Positions 25,740 to 34,541 of a DNA stretch of 64,000 nucleotides are shown here, piece by piece. Position numbers and translations under genes: made by a program. Within the stretch, counting starts at the first letter, position 1. Each line of letters opens with the position of its first letter. The stretch comes from Fusobacterium mortiferum ATCC 9817. Its GTDB lineage: Bacteria > Fusobacteriota > Fusobacteriia > Fusobacteriales > Fusobacteriaceae. The stretch spans positions 554,343 to 618,342 of the forward strand of contig NZ_GL987994.1 in the NCBI RefSeq assembly GCF_000158195.2, given 5' to 3'. The notes beneath the pieces are model-generated. The model was given only the letters and a program-made list of their open reading frames with translations, was not told the DNA's origin and ran no database searches.

Positions 25740-27706
25740 ATGGGTTAATATCAAATAATAAGAGAAATATGTATGAATCGTTAAAAAAATCTATACAGGA
25801 ATCTGATGAGATAATAATGAATGTGTCCTTTATAAGAGATTCTGGAATGAAGCTTTTGATTAGGGATTTGAAAGAGGCAAAGGAGAGGGGAAAGAGGATA
25901 AAGATTCTCACAAGCGACTATATGAAAGTTACTGAGCCCAATGCCCTTTATAGACTATTAGAGATTGGGGGAGTGAAAATCTTTGACAACCCTCTCAATA
26001 AATCTTTCCACCCTAAGACATATATTTTCAGAAGAAAAGATGATTTTGAGATATATGTAGGCTCTTCAAATATCTCGTACTCTGCCCTAATCAGTGGAGT
26101 AGAGTGGAACTATAAACTTTGTAAGTGGACAAAGTGATGAAGTGAAGGAGATACTAGATGAGTTTACAGAGCTATATGAGAGAAACAGCTTTGAGCTAAC
26201 TCTTCAGTGGTTAAGGGAGTATGAGAAGAGGTATAAAAAGAGCGAGTATGGGGAGATTTTTGACAATCAGGAGAAGAGAAGTGATGAGGTAATAGAGCCT
26301 ATAAAGTTTCAAATTCCAGCCCTCTATGAGCTTTCAAAGACTAGGGAAGAGGGATATAAAAAGGCTATGATTGTAGTGGGAACAGGATTAGGGAAAACCT
26401 ATCTAGCTGTTTTTGACTCTATGAATTTTAAAAGAGTTCTATTTATAGCCCATAGAGATGAGATTTTAAGAGGTGCTAGAAACTCCTTTGAGTCTGTATA
26501 TAGAGATAGTAGGAGCTATGGTTATTTCAATGCTTTAGAAAAAGAGGGTAAAAAGGATATTGTCTTTGCTAATATCTCCACCCTCTCTAAAAGGAATACC
26601 TAAGAGATGAGTGGTTTGCAAAGGATAGCTTTGACTATATCATAGTAGATGAGTTTCATCACAGTAGCTCAAAAAGTTATCTAAAGGTTTTAAACTATTT
26701 TCAGCCACAGTTTTTGTTAGGACTTACAGCTACCCCAGATAGAGCAGACAATGGAGATATATATAAACTATGTGATTACAACATAGCTTATGAGTGTGAT
26801 TTTAGAGTTGAGATAAACAATGGTTGGTTAGTCCCCTTTGAGTATTATGGAATATATGATGATACAGATTACTCTCTCATTCCTTGGAGAAGTGGAAAAT
26901 ATGATTTGGAAGCTTTGGAAAATGCCCTTGTAATAGAGAAAAGAGTGGATTTAGTCTTTAAAAAATATATGGAGCATAGGAAAAAATCCACTGTTGGTTT
27001 TTGTGCAAGTGTAAAACATTGTGAAGTGATGAATCAATACTTTAGAAAACAGGGAGTAAAAAGTGAGATAATCATAGGAGAAACTCCAATTTCTAAAAGA
27101 CAGGAGATTATAGGAAAATTCAAAGAGAGGGAAGTAGAGGTAATCTTCACTGTGGATATATTCAATGAGGGGGTAGATATCCCTTGTATAGATACCTTAC
27201 TCTTTTTACGTCCTACCCTATCCTACACAATATTTATCCAACAGCTAGGGAGAGGTCTTAGAACATTTGAGGGAAAAGATAGTGTGAGAGTTCTTGACTT
27301 TGTGGGAAACTATAAGGGGGCAGAGCTAAGACCACTATTTCTCACAGGAAACTATAAAAAGGGTAAGGGGGTAATAAATACCACTGATAAGGAGTTTTTA
27401 CTTCCAGAGGGGTGCAGTGTCGAGTTTAATTTCAAGCTGATAGAGTACTTTGAAAAGTTTAAGAGAAAGAGTATAAGACAGGAGGAGCTTGTAAAATTAG
27501 ACTATAAGAATTTGATGGAAACTTTAGAAAGAGTTCCTACTCTTATGGATACCTACACCTTTGGAGAGATACCTGTACATATGTATATAAAAACTTTTAA
27601 GTGCTTTCCACAGTATAGAGATAGAGTTGTAGAGATTTTCCAGACTTCTGATGTGAGAGCTGGGAGAGAAGATGAGAAGTGGTTTAATATTTTTTTTGAA
27701 AAATAG
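25740..27706 (+). pseudogene. PLD-nuclease/DEAD helicase gene broken by frameshifts
   Basis: Three consecutive reading frames make one protein. The first (from about 25747) is a phospholipase-D-like domain with FHPKTYIF and GSSNIS. The frame shifts near 26117 (an extra T would explain it) into the helicase start with Walker A VVGTGLGKTYLA, then again near 26590 into the part with DEFHH, LGLTATPDRADNG and IQQLGRGLRT. A TAA follows the initial ATGGGT, so the start also seems broken. The intact family is a PLD-helicase of restriction or defence type. Inactivation here is probable unless the shifts are sequencing errors. Confidence 0.8.
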
Positions 27707-27799
27707 AGTTCTTTAATAAATGAACTACCAACAAAGAAATAGAGATTTACAAGTAAATATGGTATAATATAATAAAAATATAAGAAAAGAGGTGTAGCT

Positions 27800-29422
27800 A
27801 TGTTGAAAGGAATTCCAATAGGAAGAGAGGATTTTAAAGATATAATAGAGAATAATTACTATTACATAGATAAGACAAAATTTATAGAGGATTTACTTTT
27901 AGATGGAACACATGTAAAACTTTTTTGTCGTCCTAGAAGATTTGGAAAAACTCTCAATATGAATACCCTCAAATATTTCTTTGATATAAAAAATGGAGAG
28001 GAAAATAGGAAGCTATTTAATGGGCTATATATAGAAAACTCTCCAATGATAAAGGAGCAGGGAAAATATCCTGTAATATTTTTAACTTTAAAAGAGCTTA
28101 AGGGGAGTAATTTAGAAACCATCTATCTTCAAATTAGGACTTTAATTTCTGATTTATTCAATGAGTTCAAGTATATAAGAGAGAGCTTAGATGAGAGAGA
28201 TCTTGAGATATTTGATAATATTTGGAAGAGAAAAGATGAAGATTATAGCAACTCTTTAAAATTTTTAATAAGATGTCTGTCTGAGTATTACAATCAAAAG
28301 GTTATTTTACTAATAGATGAGTATGATGCTCCCTTTATTACAGCATATGAATTTGGATATTATGAGGAGATTTTACAATTTTTTAAAGTTTTTTATGGTG
28401 GAGCTTTAAAATCTAATACCAACTTGCAAATGGGAGTACTCACAGGGATAATAAGAGTAGCTCAAGCTGGGATTTTCTCTGATTTAAATAATTTTATAAG
28501 TTATACAATATTAGATAGTGATTATAGTCAAAGCTTTGGAATGGTAGAGCAAGAGGTAGAAGAGATACTAAATTATTATCAAGTAGGATATGAGATGCCA
28601 GAAGTAAAGAGATGGTATGATGGATATACCTTTGGAAAAAGTGAGATATATAATCCTTGGAGTATATTAAATTTTGTAAAAAATAAAGAGTTAAAATCAT
28701 ATTGGATAAATACAAGCTCAAATTTTATGATAAAAGAGTTGTTACAACATACAGGAGCAGAGGGATTAGAAACTCTTGAAAAAATATTTAACCAAGAGAA
28801 TGTAGCAGTAAGAATAACAGATAATGTAAGATTTGGAAATAATCTATCAGCAAGTGAAGTATGGGAGCTTATGGTATACTCTGGATACTTGACAATAAAA
28901 GGAAAACAGGAAGATGGAAGATATCTAGTTAGAATACCTAATATGGAGATTACTAACTTTTTTAAAGATGAGTTTTTAAGCATAATCTTTGGAGAGTATA
29001 GAGTAGTAGATGAGTTAAGAGATGCATTATATGATAAGAATCTAAGACAACTAGATAAATCAATAGAAAAGTTGATTATCTATGTTATGAGTTCATATGA
29101 TACAAGCAGGAAGTATGAGAACTCTTATCATATGCTACTAGCAGGATTTTTCTATGCACTAGATGGATACTATACTATAAAGTCAAATATGGAAACAGGG
29201 TATGGAAGAGCAGATATAATCTTATTTCCAGAGGATAAATCAAAGGCAGGATATATCTTGGAGCTAAAAAGAGCTAAGAGTAACCCAGAAAAAGAGGCAA
29301 AAGAAGCTTTAGAGCAGATAGAGGATAAAAAATACCATATAGAATTAGAGAGATATGGAGTAAAAGAGATAATAAAAATAGCTTATATTTTTGATGGAAA
29401 AGAGGTAGTAAGTAGCAACTAA
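27800..29422 (+). CDS. AAA-ATPase-like/PD-(D/E)XK nuclease protein (DUF1703 family), copy 2
   Basis: A 540-residue paralogue of the gene at 23922. It has the same order of motifs: IPIGREDFKDIIENNYYYIDKT, RPRRFGKTLNMNTLKYF, VILLIDEYDAPF and C-terminal GRADIILFPEDKSKAGYILELKRAKS with the D...E-x-K nuclease residues. The sequence differs widely from copy 1, so this is an old duplication or separate acquisition rather than a recent copy. AGAGGTGTAGCT precedes the ATG. Confidence 0.85.
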   Translation: MLKGIPIGREDFKDIIENNYYYIDKTKFIEDLLLDGTHVKLFCRPRRFGKTLNMNTLKYFFDIKNGEENRKLFNGLYIENSPMIKEQGKYPVIFLTLKELKGSNLETIYLQIRTLISDLFNEFKYIRESLDERDLEIFDNIWKRKDEDYSNSLKFLIRCLSEYYNQKVILLIDEYDAPFITAYEFGYYEEILQFFKVFYGGALKSNTNLQMGVLTGIIRVAQAGIFSDLNNFISYTILDSDYSQSFGMVEQEVEEILNYYQVGYEMPEVKRWYDGYTFGKSEIYNPWSILNFVKNKELKSYWINTSSNFMIKELLQHTGAEGLETLEKIFNQENVAVRITDNVRFGNNLSASEVWELMVYSGYLTIKGKQEDGRYLVRIPNMEITNFFKDEFLSIIFGEYRVVDELRDALYDKNLRQLDKSIEKLIIYVMSSYDTSRKYENSYHMLLAGFFYALDGYYTIKSNMETGYGRADIILFPEDKSKAGYILELKRAKSNPEKEAKEALEQIEDKKYHIELERYGVKEIIKIAYIFDGKEVVSSN

Positions 29423-29447
29423 TTTCCTTTTAATATTTTGCCTAGTC

Positions 29448-29479
29448 AAGAGGAGGAGTATATTTTGTAACCTCCTCTT
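29448..29479. terminator. Bidirectional terminator
   Basis: AAGAGGAGG (29448-29456) pairs with CCTCCTCTT (29471-29479) around a 14-base loop, between the convergent DUF1703 gene and the phage-type gene at 29478, overlapping the latter's last codons. Confidence 0.7.
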
Positions 29480-29759
29480 ATCTTTTCCACTCCTCTGTAT
29501 ATCTCAATAAAAACTCTATAAAATCAGAAGCTCTCTCTTGGGAGCAATCAGAGAGGGAAAAGGGCAAGAGATGGTTTTCACAGCAATATATGGCAGTGAG
29601 TATATCTCTAGCCTCTTCAGGAGTATATTTAGTCAAATCTGCATAGTTTCTAACAAGTACAAATATATATCTCCTCTGTTTTTCAGTGATTTTTTCCTCT
29701 TTCTCAGTACCTATTGGAGTTAGCTCTGTCTTATCCAATTTTAAAAAAGTTTTTTCCAT
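29478..29759 (-). CDS. Phage-associated small protein, 93 residues
   Basis: No named function can be assigned. The segment ITEKQRRYIFVLVRNYADLTKYTPEEARDILTA followed by LLPFSLSDCSQERASDFIEFLLRY resembles the helical part of phage proteins found beside recombination or HNH-nuclease genes. It is the second gene of the leftward unit driven from the divergent repressor region, a position occupied by early genes in temperate phages. Confidence 0.55.
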   Translation of the reverse strand: MEKTFLKLDKTELTPIGTEKEEKITEKQRRYIFVLVRNYADLTKYTPEEARDILTAIYCCENHLLPFSLSDCSQERASDFIEFLLRYTEEWKR

Positions 29760-29768
29760 ATTCCACCT

Positions 29769-30071
29769 CTAAAAGCATTTTACAAACCTTCTCTTTGCCC
29801 CTTGTACTTCCCAATAATCTCTCTCCCTCTGCTCCATTTCCTCTTTTGCTTCTCTTTCTTCCTCATCTTTTTCTTGGATAGCCTCTTCCAAATCTTTGAT
29901 AACCTCATCAAGAGTGGAATCTAAGCTCTCTCCATAATATTCCCAATCAAAAGGCTTAAGATTTACCACCATTTCACAGCCATAGACAGATACCACCACT
30001 TTGAAATAGTCCTGTAAAGGCTCATACTCTTTCATCAATCTTAATATCTCTCTTATTTTTTTCTCTATCAT
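29769..30071 (-). CDS. Phage-associated hypothetical protein, 100 residues
   Basis: A soluble, very acidic protein with a long charged coiled-coil-like stretch (LDSTLDEVIKDLEEAIQEKDEEEREAKEEMEQRERDYWEVQ). First gene of the leftward unit opposite the repressor; its promoter carries operator-like sites. Function unknown. Confidence 0.55.
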   Translation of the reverse strand: MIEKKIREILRLMKEYEPLQDYFKVVVSVYGCEMVVNLKPFDWEYYGESLDSTLDEVIKDLEEAIQEKDEEEREAKEEMEQRERDYWEVQGAKRRFVKCF

Positions 30072-30090
30072 ATAATCTCTCCTCTATATC

Positions 30091-30109
30091 GTATACAAAC
30101 AGGATACAC
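30091..30109. promoter_or_regulatory. Putative phage operator O1
   Basis: GTATACAAACAGGATACAC, preceded by TATATC. It shares GTAT-N(9-10)-GATA with the sites at 30151 and 30943 and lies in the leader of the leftward unit. Confidence 0.5.
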
Positions 30110-30147
30110 AAAAGGTAAAAAAATTTAAATTAATTCTTATTAGGTAT

Positions 30148-30177
30148 ATCGTATCACAAAAGTGATAAAGTTGTCAA
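30148..30177 (-). promoter_or_regulatory. Leftward phage promoter with operator O2
   Basis: On the minus strand TTGACA (30172-30177) and TACGAT (30148-30153) are 18 bases apart. The operator-like GTATCACAAAAGTGATAAAG (30151-30170 on the plus strand) covers the spacer and -10, so the repressor would block this promoter. Confidence 0.55.
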
Positions 30178-30199
30178 GCAAAAGAGATACTTTTTTCTT

Positions 30200-30227
30200 T
30201 GAATTTTTTTTAAAATATTGTATAATT
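30200..30227 (+). promoter_or_regulatory. Promoter of the phage-type repressor
   Basis: TTGAAT (30200-30205) and TATAAT (30222-30227) with a 16-base spacer, about 35 bases before the repressor ATG. It is not overlapped by an operator-like site. Confidence 0.55.
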
Positions 30228-30267
30228 AGACTATAAAAATGTTACACATTGGAGAAAGGAGAGAAAA

Positions 30268-30717
30268 ATGTCTTTCAATGAGATGATGAAAAAAGTAAGA
30301 CTCGAAGCTGGGGACAGTTTAAGAGGGTTGTCAGATAAAACAGGGATAAATTTTTCCTATATTGATAAGATAGAGAGAGGGACACGTCCAGCAAATTTTG
30401 ATGTATTAGAAAAATTGATTAAAACCTATCCAAATAAAAAAGATATTTTGTTGAGAGAGTATATAAATGAGTATATACCTAATTTTTTACTAGAGGGATT
30501 GAAAGAAAATAGTGATATTGTCACTTCAGCTATAAAAAATTTAGATACTCAATCGGTGTTTGAAATGTTTTTCCAAAGGCTAAGTGTGGAGGATAGAAAG
30601 GAGCTTTTGAAAAATATTGTAGATAAATTGGAATTCCAAAGCTATAAAAAGGGAACTATTGAAGAGGATAGAGAGGAATTAGAGGTTATTAGAAAAGAGA
30701 TTGAAAAATTAAAGTAA
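30268..30717 (+). CDS. Phage-type XRE-family repressor
   Basis: A 149-residue protein with an N-terminal helix-turn-helix (SLRGLSDKTGINFSYIDKIERGTRPANFDVLEKLIKTY) and a helical C-terminus (LSVEDRKELLKNIVDKLEFQSYKKG...LEVIRKEIEKLK) that could dimerise. No peptidase motif is present, so it is not a LexA/CI autocleavage type. Divergent from the leftward early genes with operator-like sites between them, it fits the role of lysogeny repressor. Confidence 0.8.
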   Translation: MSFNEMMKKVRLEAGDSLRGLSDKTGINFSYIDKIERGTRPANFDVLEKLIKTYPNKKDILLREYINEYIPNFLLEGLKENSDIVTSAIKNLDTQSVFEMFFQRLSVEDRKELLKNIVDKLEFQSYKKGTIEEDREELEVIRKEIEKLK

Positions 30718-30749
30718 GTGAAAATTAGATAGACAGCTATATAAAAGCT

Positions 30750-30788
30750 CAAGAATGTTTTGTTTTAAAGGACACTCTTGAGTTTTTT
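30750..30788 (+). terminator. Intrinsic terminator after the repressor
   Basis: CTCAAGAATGT pairs with ACACTCTTGAG (one mismatch) and is followed by eight T. It separates the repressor transcript from the rightward genes. Confidence 0.8.
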
Positions 30789-30907
30789 TTATTGAATAAC
30801 TATTTATGATAGGGAATAAAGAGAATTCAAGAAAAATGTAATTTAGGGAATATAGAAAAAATTTTAGATTTTTTAAAAAGTAACAGTTAAGAAAAAAGGA
30901 AATCCTC

Positions 30908-30960
30908 TTGACTATGTTTCTCTATTGTGATACAATTAAAATGTATAACAAAAGGATACA
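30908..30960 (+). promoter_or_regulatory. Rightward phage promoter with operator O3
   Basis: TTGACT (30908-30913) and TACAAT (30931-30936) have a 17-base spacer. GTATAACAAAAGGATACA (30943-30960), matching O1 and O2, covers the expected start, so the repressor should also shut off this promoter. Confidence 0.6.
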
Positions 30961-30972
30961 AGGAGGGAAGAG

Positions 30973-31185
30973 ATGAAATTGGAAAATATCTATATTTTTG
31001 TAGAAGCTGAGATAAAAAATCAGTTTGGAACTAAAGCTAAAATGGGGAAAGCTTGTGGAAAAACAAGACAAGAAGTCAATAAAGTATTAACTAAATTAAA
31101 AACTAATAGTGGAATTACTTATAAAAAAGTTGAAGAGTTTTTAAATCTTCTTGGTTATGAATTGGTAATAAAAAAAAGAGGCTAA
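30973..31185 (+). CDS. Small Cro-like HTH protein
   Basis: A 70-residue protein: FVEAEIKNQFGTKAKMGKACGKTRQEVNKVLTKLKTNSGITYKKVEEFLNLLGYELVIKK. The pattern matches small XRE-type DNA-binding proteins. Being the first rightward gene after a repressed promoter, a Cro-like role is likely. AGGAGGG precedes the ATG. Confidence 0.65.
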   Translation: MKLENIYIFVEAEIKNQFGTKAKMGKACGKTRQEVNKVLTKLKTNSGITYKKVEEFLNLLGYELVIKKRG

Positions 31186-31292
31186 TCATCTTTCCTTTCA
31201 TCAGTAAATTTTTTTATAAGCTCAAGAATAGATTTAGTTTGTTCTTCACTATTTTTTTCTAGTGTATTTGTAGCTGTATCATAGTTATTCAT
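31182..31292 (-). CDS. Possible small acidic protein, 36 residues
   Basis: A short minus-strand frame (MNNYDTATNTLEKNSEEQTKSILELIKKFTDERKDD) with GGGGG nine bases upstream of its ATG and another in-frame ATG five codons earlier. The helical, charged C-terminus looks like real protein. It overlaps the Cro-like stop by four bases on the other strand. Function unknown. Confidence 0.35.
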   Translation of the reverse strand: MNNYDTATNTLEKNSEEQTKSILELIKKFTDERKDD

Positions 31293-31431
31293 CAAATCAG
31301 CCCCCATTTATATATAATCAGTTATTCTTATCTATATATTTTTATTAATAATATTATAATAGATGGTTATAAAAAAATCAAGACAAAATAGTAAAAAATT
31401 ATAAAAAAATGGGAGTTGTAAAGGAGGAGAT

Positions 31432-32412
31432 ATGGAAAAAAATTCGATTAAGCAATTACTGATGGCAAGTAACTTCTATATTTTAAACAAACACTTGGTA
31501 AAGACTCTTGGAATTGAAACAGCTTTCTTTTTGACAGCTCTAGTGGAAGCAGATGAGATTTTAGCTGACAAAAATGGTTGGTTTTATCAGACAATACCAC
31601 AGATAGAGAAGATGACAGGGTTAACTAAGCATAAGCAGACTAATTGTATCAATGAGCTTTTGATTTTGGGTATTCTCTTACAGGAAAATAAGGGTATGCC
31701 AATGAAGAGATATTTCAAGCTAGATTATGAAAAGATAGCAAAACTTCTATCTTCTCATAAGAAGGATAACTCCCAAGAGGATAGAGAGGGAGATTCTAAG
31801 GAAGAGAAAAATCAGTCAGCAAGGGAGGAAAAAAATTGCCACCTTGGTAGAGAAAAAATAGATACAAATAAAGAACTATATATAAATAACTTAGATAAAA
31901 AACTAAAAACTACTAAGCTAGATAATCTAGTTGGGATAGAGTCTAAGAGTAGTTCTAGTAGTTCTTTTGAAAATAGTTTTAGTGAAGAAAAAGAGAGGTT
32001 TTATCAGATTAAGTCAGCTTTAGAAAACTATGGACTGGGAGTAGAAACTTGTAGAAATATTATGGAGTTAGTGAAAAATGGAAGGGTAAACTTTGAGAGA
32101 ATAAACTCTGTACTTGGTGTAGCTAAGGAGAAAGCTTGGGGAGAGGGAGCTATATATAAGGCACTTAGGGATAATTGGGAGATAAGGGAGAGAGATAAAA
32201 AGGTATTTAGTGAAAAGGAGCTGAGAAAAAAGCTTAGCTCAAAGGTCAATATACTTTTAGATGACTACGAGAAGGGAAGAACTAACTATGAGGATATGAT
32301 AGAGGAGTATTTAGAGTTCTCTTTAAATTCTATTTTTTCTGAAAATCTGAAGGTAGAGTACTATGAAAAGATGAGAAAAGCCAGTGAGGAGATTACAAGT
32401 AAAATAGCATAG
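31432..32412 (+). CDS. Phage/plasmid-type replication initiator-like protein
   Basis: A 326-residue protein whose first 100 residues form a winged-helix domain (LLMASNFYILNKHLVKTLGIETAFFLTALVEADEIL...FYQTIPQIEKMTGLTKHKQTNCINELLILGILLQ) as in phage replication proteins with an initiator or DnaD-like architecture. A Ser/Lys-rich linker follows, then a helical C-terminus. GGAGGAG precedes the ATG. Position after the Cro-like gene agrees with an early replication role; the exact family is unsettled. Confidence 0.65.
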   Translation: MEKNSIKQLLMASNFYILNKHLVKTLGIETAFFLTALVEADEILADKNGWFYQTIPQIEKMTGLTKHKQTNCINELLILGILLQENKGMPMKRYFKLDYEKIAKLLSSHKKDNSQEDREGDSKEEKNQSAREEKNCHLGREKIDTNKELYINNLDKKLKTTKLDNLVGIESKSSSSSSFENSFSEEKERFYQIKSALENYGLGVETCRNIMELVKNGRVNFERINSVLGVAKEKAWGEGAIYKALRDNWEIRERDKKVFSEKELRKKLSSKVNILLDDYEKGRTNYEDMIEEYLEFSLNSIFSENLKVEYYEKMRKASEEITSKIA

Positions 32413-32423
32413 AGGGGGTAACT

Positions 32424-33131
32424 ATGGAAGATGTAAAAAGTAGTAGAGATGGACAGGTAAAAGAGTTGATAGCAATAAGAGAGAATGAGCGTGGGGAACA
32501 GCTTGTAAGTGCTAGGGAGTTACATAGATTTTTAGGGATTGCCACAAGATTTAATGATTGGATTGAAAATAGGATTAAAAAGTATGAATTTATAGAGGAC
32601 TATGATTATACTAAAATTTTAGTAAGAAACTCTAGAGGGCGAAAATACGACTATGCAGTAAAATTAGATGTAGCTAAGGAGCTATCTATGGTGGAAAATA
32701 ATAGCAGAGGTAGAGAGGCTAGAGTCTACTTTATTCAGTGTGAGAAAAAATTAAAAGTAGCTCAAGGAAAACTCCCTAAAACCTATCTAGAAGCTCTCAA
32801 GGAGTTAGTAAAACTAGAGGAAACAAAGTTATCCCTAGAAAATAGAGTGAATAACTTGGTACACTCAAGAAAACTCTACACTACCACTGAGATAGCAAAG
32901 GAGTTGGGACTAAAAAGTGCCAATGCTCTAAATCAACTTTTGGAAGAGGATAAGATACAGTATAAGGTCAATGGAACTTGGGTATTGTGCAGTAAGTATT
33001 CTGATAAAGAGTATGTGAGTATAAAACAGACAGAATTGGAAAATGGAAAGATAATCTATGATAGAAAATGGACAGGGCTTGGAAGAAATTTTTTAATTGA
33101 GAGATATAGTGGAACTGTAAAAAGAGATTGA
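32424..33131 (+). CDS. Phage antirepressor (AntA/AntB plus KilAC domains)
   Basis: A 235-residue protein. The N-terminal AntA/AntB domain reads VSARELHRFLGIATRFNDWIENRIKKYEFIEDYDY...DVAKELSMVENNSRGREARVYFIQCEKK. A helical linker leads to a C-terminal KilAC domain (LYTTTEIAKELGLKSANALNQLLEEDKIQYKVNGTWVL...RKWTGLGRNFLIERY). It would counter the repressor at 30268. The short palindromic repeat sits within its coding region at 32609-32624, encoding TKILV. Confidence 0.88.
   Translation: MEDVKSSRDGQVKELIAIRENERGEQLVSARELHRFLGIATRFNDWIENRIKKYEFIEDYDYTKILVRNSRGRKYDYAVKLDVAKELSMVENNSRGREARVYFIQCEKKLKVAQGKLPKTYLEALKELVKLEETKLSLENRVNNLVHSRKLYTTTEIAKELGLKSANALNQLLEEDKIQYKVNGTWVLCSKYSDKEYVSIKQTELENGKIIYDRKWTGLGRNFLIERYSGTVKRD
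32609..32624. repeat. Short palindromic repeat, copy 2 (inside antirepressor gene)
   Basis: TACTAAAATTTTAGTA followed by AGAAAC. It is read in frame as part of TKILVR in the antirepressor. An unrelated gene at 39246 carries the same repeat read as the same residues. Confidence 0.75.
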
Positions 33132-33143
33132 AAGGAGGAAACT

Positions 33144-33386
33144 ATGAGTAATGAAGAGTATATATTAAAGAAATTGGAAAATCTCTCTCCTGTGAATAGG
33201 GCTATCAGTGAGAGAATAGTAAAATCTCTAGGGAAAGAGTGGGCAACTCCTAAAGAGGTAGCTGATTATCTAGGTAGACATATCAATACTATCTATGAAA
33301 AAATCAATAATGGGGAGATTTTATCTAGGAAGATAGGAGTGAGGAGAGTGATATATACCCCTAGTATTATCTTGATTATGGAGTAG
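33144..33386 (+). CDS. Excisionase-like HTH protein
   Basis: An 80-residue protein ending in a MerR-like winged helix (WATPKEVADYLGRHINTIYEKINNGEILSRKIGVRRVIYTPSIILIME), the HTH_17/excisionase type. It follows the antirepressor by 12 bases with AAGGAGG before the ATG. No integrase partner is present in the window. Confidence 0.72.
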   Translation: MSNEEYILKKLENLSPVNRAISERIVKSLGKEWATPKEVADYLGRHINTIYEKINNGEILSRKIGVRRVIYTPSIILIME

Positions 33387-33738
33387 GTATTCCAAATAAA
33401 AAACCCCCCTAGAAGGGTGGGGGGAAATATTAAAAGGGGACGACTAAGACATACAGAAACTCTAATAGAATTGGGAATAGTGCGTAGGAATTCTAATAGA
33501 GGAGGAGTATGGTAGTAATCCTAATAATATATAGCTCATAAAATTCAGTTTGTCAAGGGGGGAAAAATAAAAAATACTACTAAAATTTTAGTAAGAAAAA
33601 AGAGTTAATAATTATCTTGATTATAGAGTAAGCTATACCACTCCACACCACTTGGGTTTACTGTAAATTCTCACTTCAAAAAGATATAATATATCTATAA
33701 AGAAACAGATAAGTATTAAATAATGAGGAGGTAGGAAT
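33387..33738 (+). other. Non-coding gap with terminator-like hairpin and palindrome
   Basis: AACCCCCCTAGAAGGGTGGGGG just after the excisionase-like gene can fold as a G/C-rich hairpin. The short palindromic repeat (copy 3) is at 33578-33593. A possible promoter region precedes the paralogous gene pair (GATATAATATATC near 33680). I see no protein-coding frame. Confidence 0.5.
33578..33593. repeat. Short palindromic repeat, copy 3
   Basis: TACTAAAATTTTAGTA followed by AGAAA in intergenic DNA after the excisionase-like gene. Confidence 0.75.
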
Positions 33739-34035
33739 ATGGCAGTATTAGATACAGTAAAAGCAGAGATTGAGGATTTAACAGGACTAGTTTCAAGAGA
33801 AGCATCTTATGATATTAAAGTTTTAAACTGTACAACTTTAATTGAAAAAATTGCTGAGATGAAAGAAGCCTCTACACCATTACCAGAAGAGTGTAGATTT
33901 GAAAGCTATGATGAGTGGGTTGCAGATGTAGAAAAGGATTTAAAATCTGCTCAAAATTCACTAGGAAATGTAGCAGAAGCAAAAGAGCTATTAGTGGCAC
34001 TTAATAAGTATGTAGAGCAAAATCCAGGAGTATAA
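33739..34035 (+). CDS. Small protein of unknown function, paralogue 1 of 2
   Basis: A 98-residue soluble acidic protein with GAGGAGGT before the ATG. It shares with the next gene the framework MAV-x2-TVK...REAS...STPLPE-x-C...SY-x2-W-x3-VEK...KY-x-E-x-NP. Predicted mostly helical, with conserved Cys residues in both copies. No family recognised. Lying between the excisionase-like gene and the endolysin, it is probably phage-derived. Confidence 0.65.
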   Translation: MAVLDTVKAEIEDLTGLVSREASYDIKVLNCTTLIEKIAEMKEASTPLPEECRFESYDEWVADVEKDLKSAQNSLGNVAEAKELLVALNKYVEQNPGV

Positions 34036-34058
34036 TATAAAGTAGGAGGTAGAGAGAT

Positions 34059-34352
34059 ATGGCAGTACAAACAACAGTAAAAAAAGAGTTAGAAAGCTTA
34101 AGAAACTCTGTAAAAAGAGAAGCTTCTATTAAATCAAATATATTTGACTGTAAAGCAGTAGTTACACATATTCAATGTATGCAAGATGATTCGACACCAC
34201 TTCCAGAGGGTTGTCCTCACAAATCTTATGAAGCTTGGAAAGAAGCAGTAGAAAAGGAGAAAAAAGGGTATGAATCTCAACTTTTAACTATTGCTAAGAA
34301 TAAAGATTTAATTACAGCTTATGAGAAATACTTAGAAGATAATCCAGTATAG
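34059..34352 (+). CDS. Small protein of unknown function, paralogue 2 of 2
   Basis: A 97-residue paralogue of the preceding gene, 23 bases downstream with its own AGGAGGT. It keeps the STPLPEGCPHKSYEAW core and two further Cys residues. The tandem pair suggests either a heteromer or diversified cargo. A hairpin repeat follows at 34396. Confidence 0.65.
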   Translation: MAVQTTVKKELESLRNSVKREASIKSNIFDCKAVVTHIQCMQDDSTPLPEGCPHKSYEAWKEAVEKEKKGYESQLLTIAKNKDLITAYEKYLEDNPV

Positions 34353-34395
34353 GAGAATATAATTTAAGAAATTGAAAAGGGAATAGAAGAGAAAC

Positions 34396-34465
34396 AAAGG
34401 AAAAAATTTACTGTAATGAGCATTGCATAAGCACTAGCGATTGAAAGTAAACTTTTTCCTTTTTG
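34396..34465 (+). repeat. 70-base hairpin repeat X
   Basis: AAGGAAAAAATTTACT pairs with AGTAAACTTTTTCCTT (one mismatch) around TGAGCATTGCATAAGCACTAGCG. A closely related copy in inverted orientation lies at 37389-37460, so the pair brackets the lysis genes and the methylase. On its own it could act as a terminator for the paralogue pair. Confidence 0.75.
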
Positions 34466-34541
34466 TATAATTAAGGAGTTTTATTTTTAGATTTCAATTT
34501 AAAAATTGACAACAACTCTTTTTTATAAGTGAGGTGGAGAA

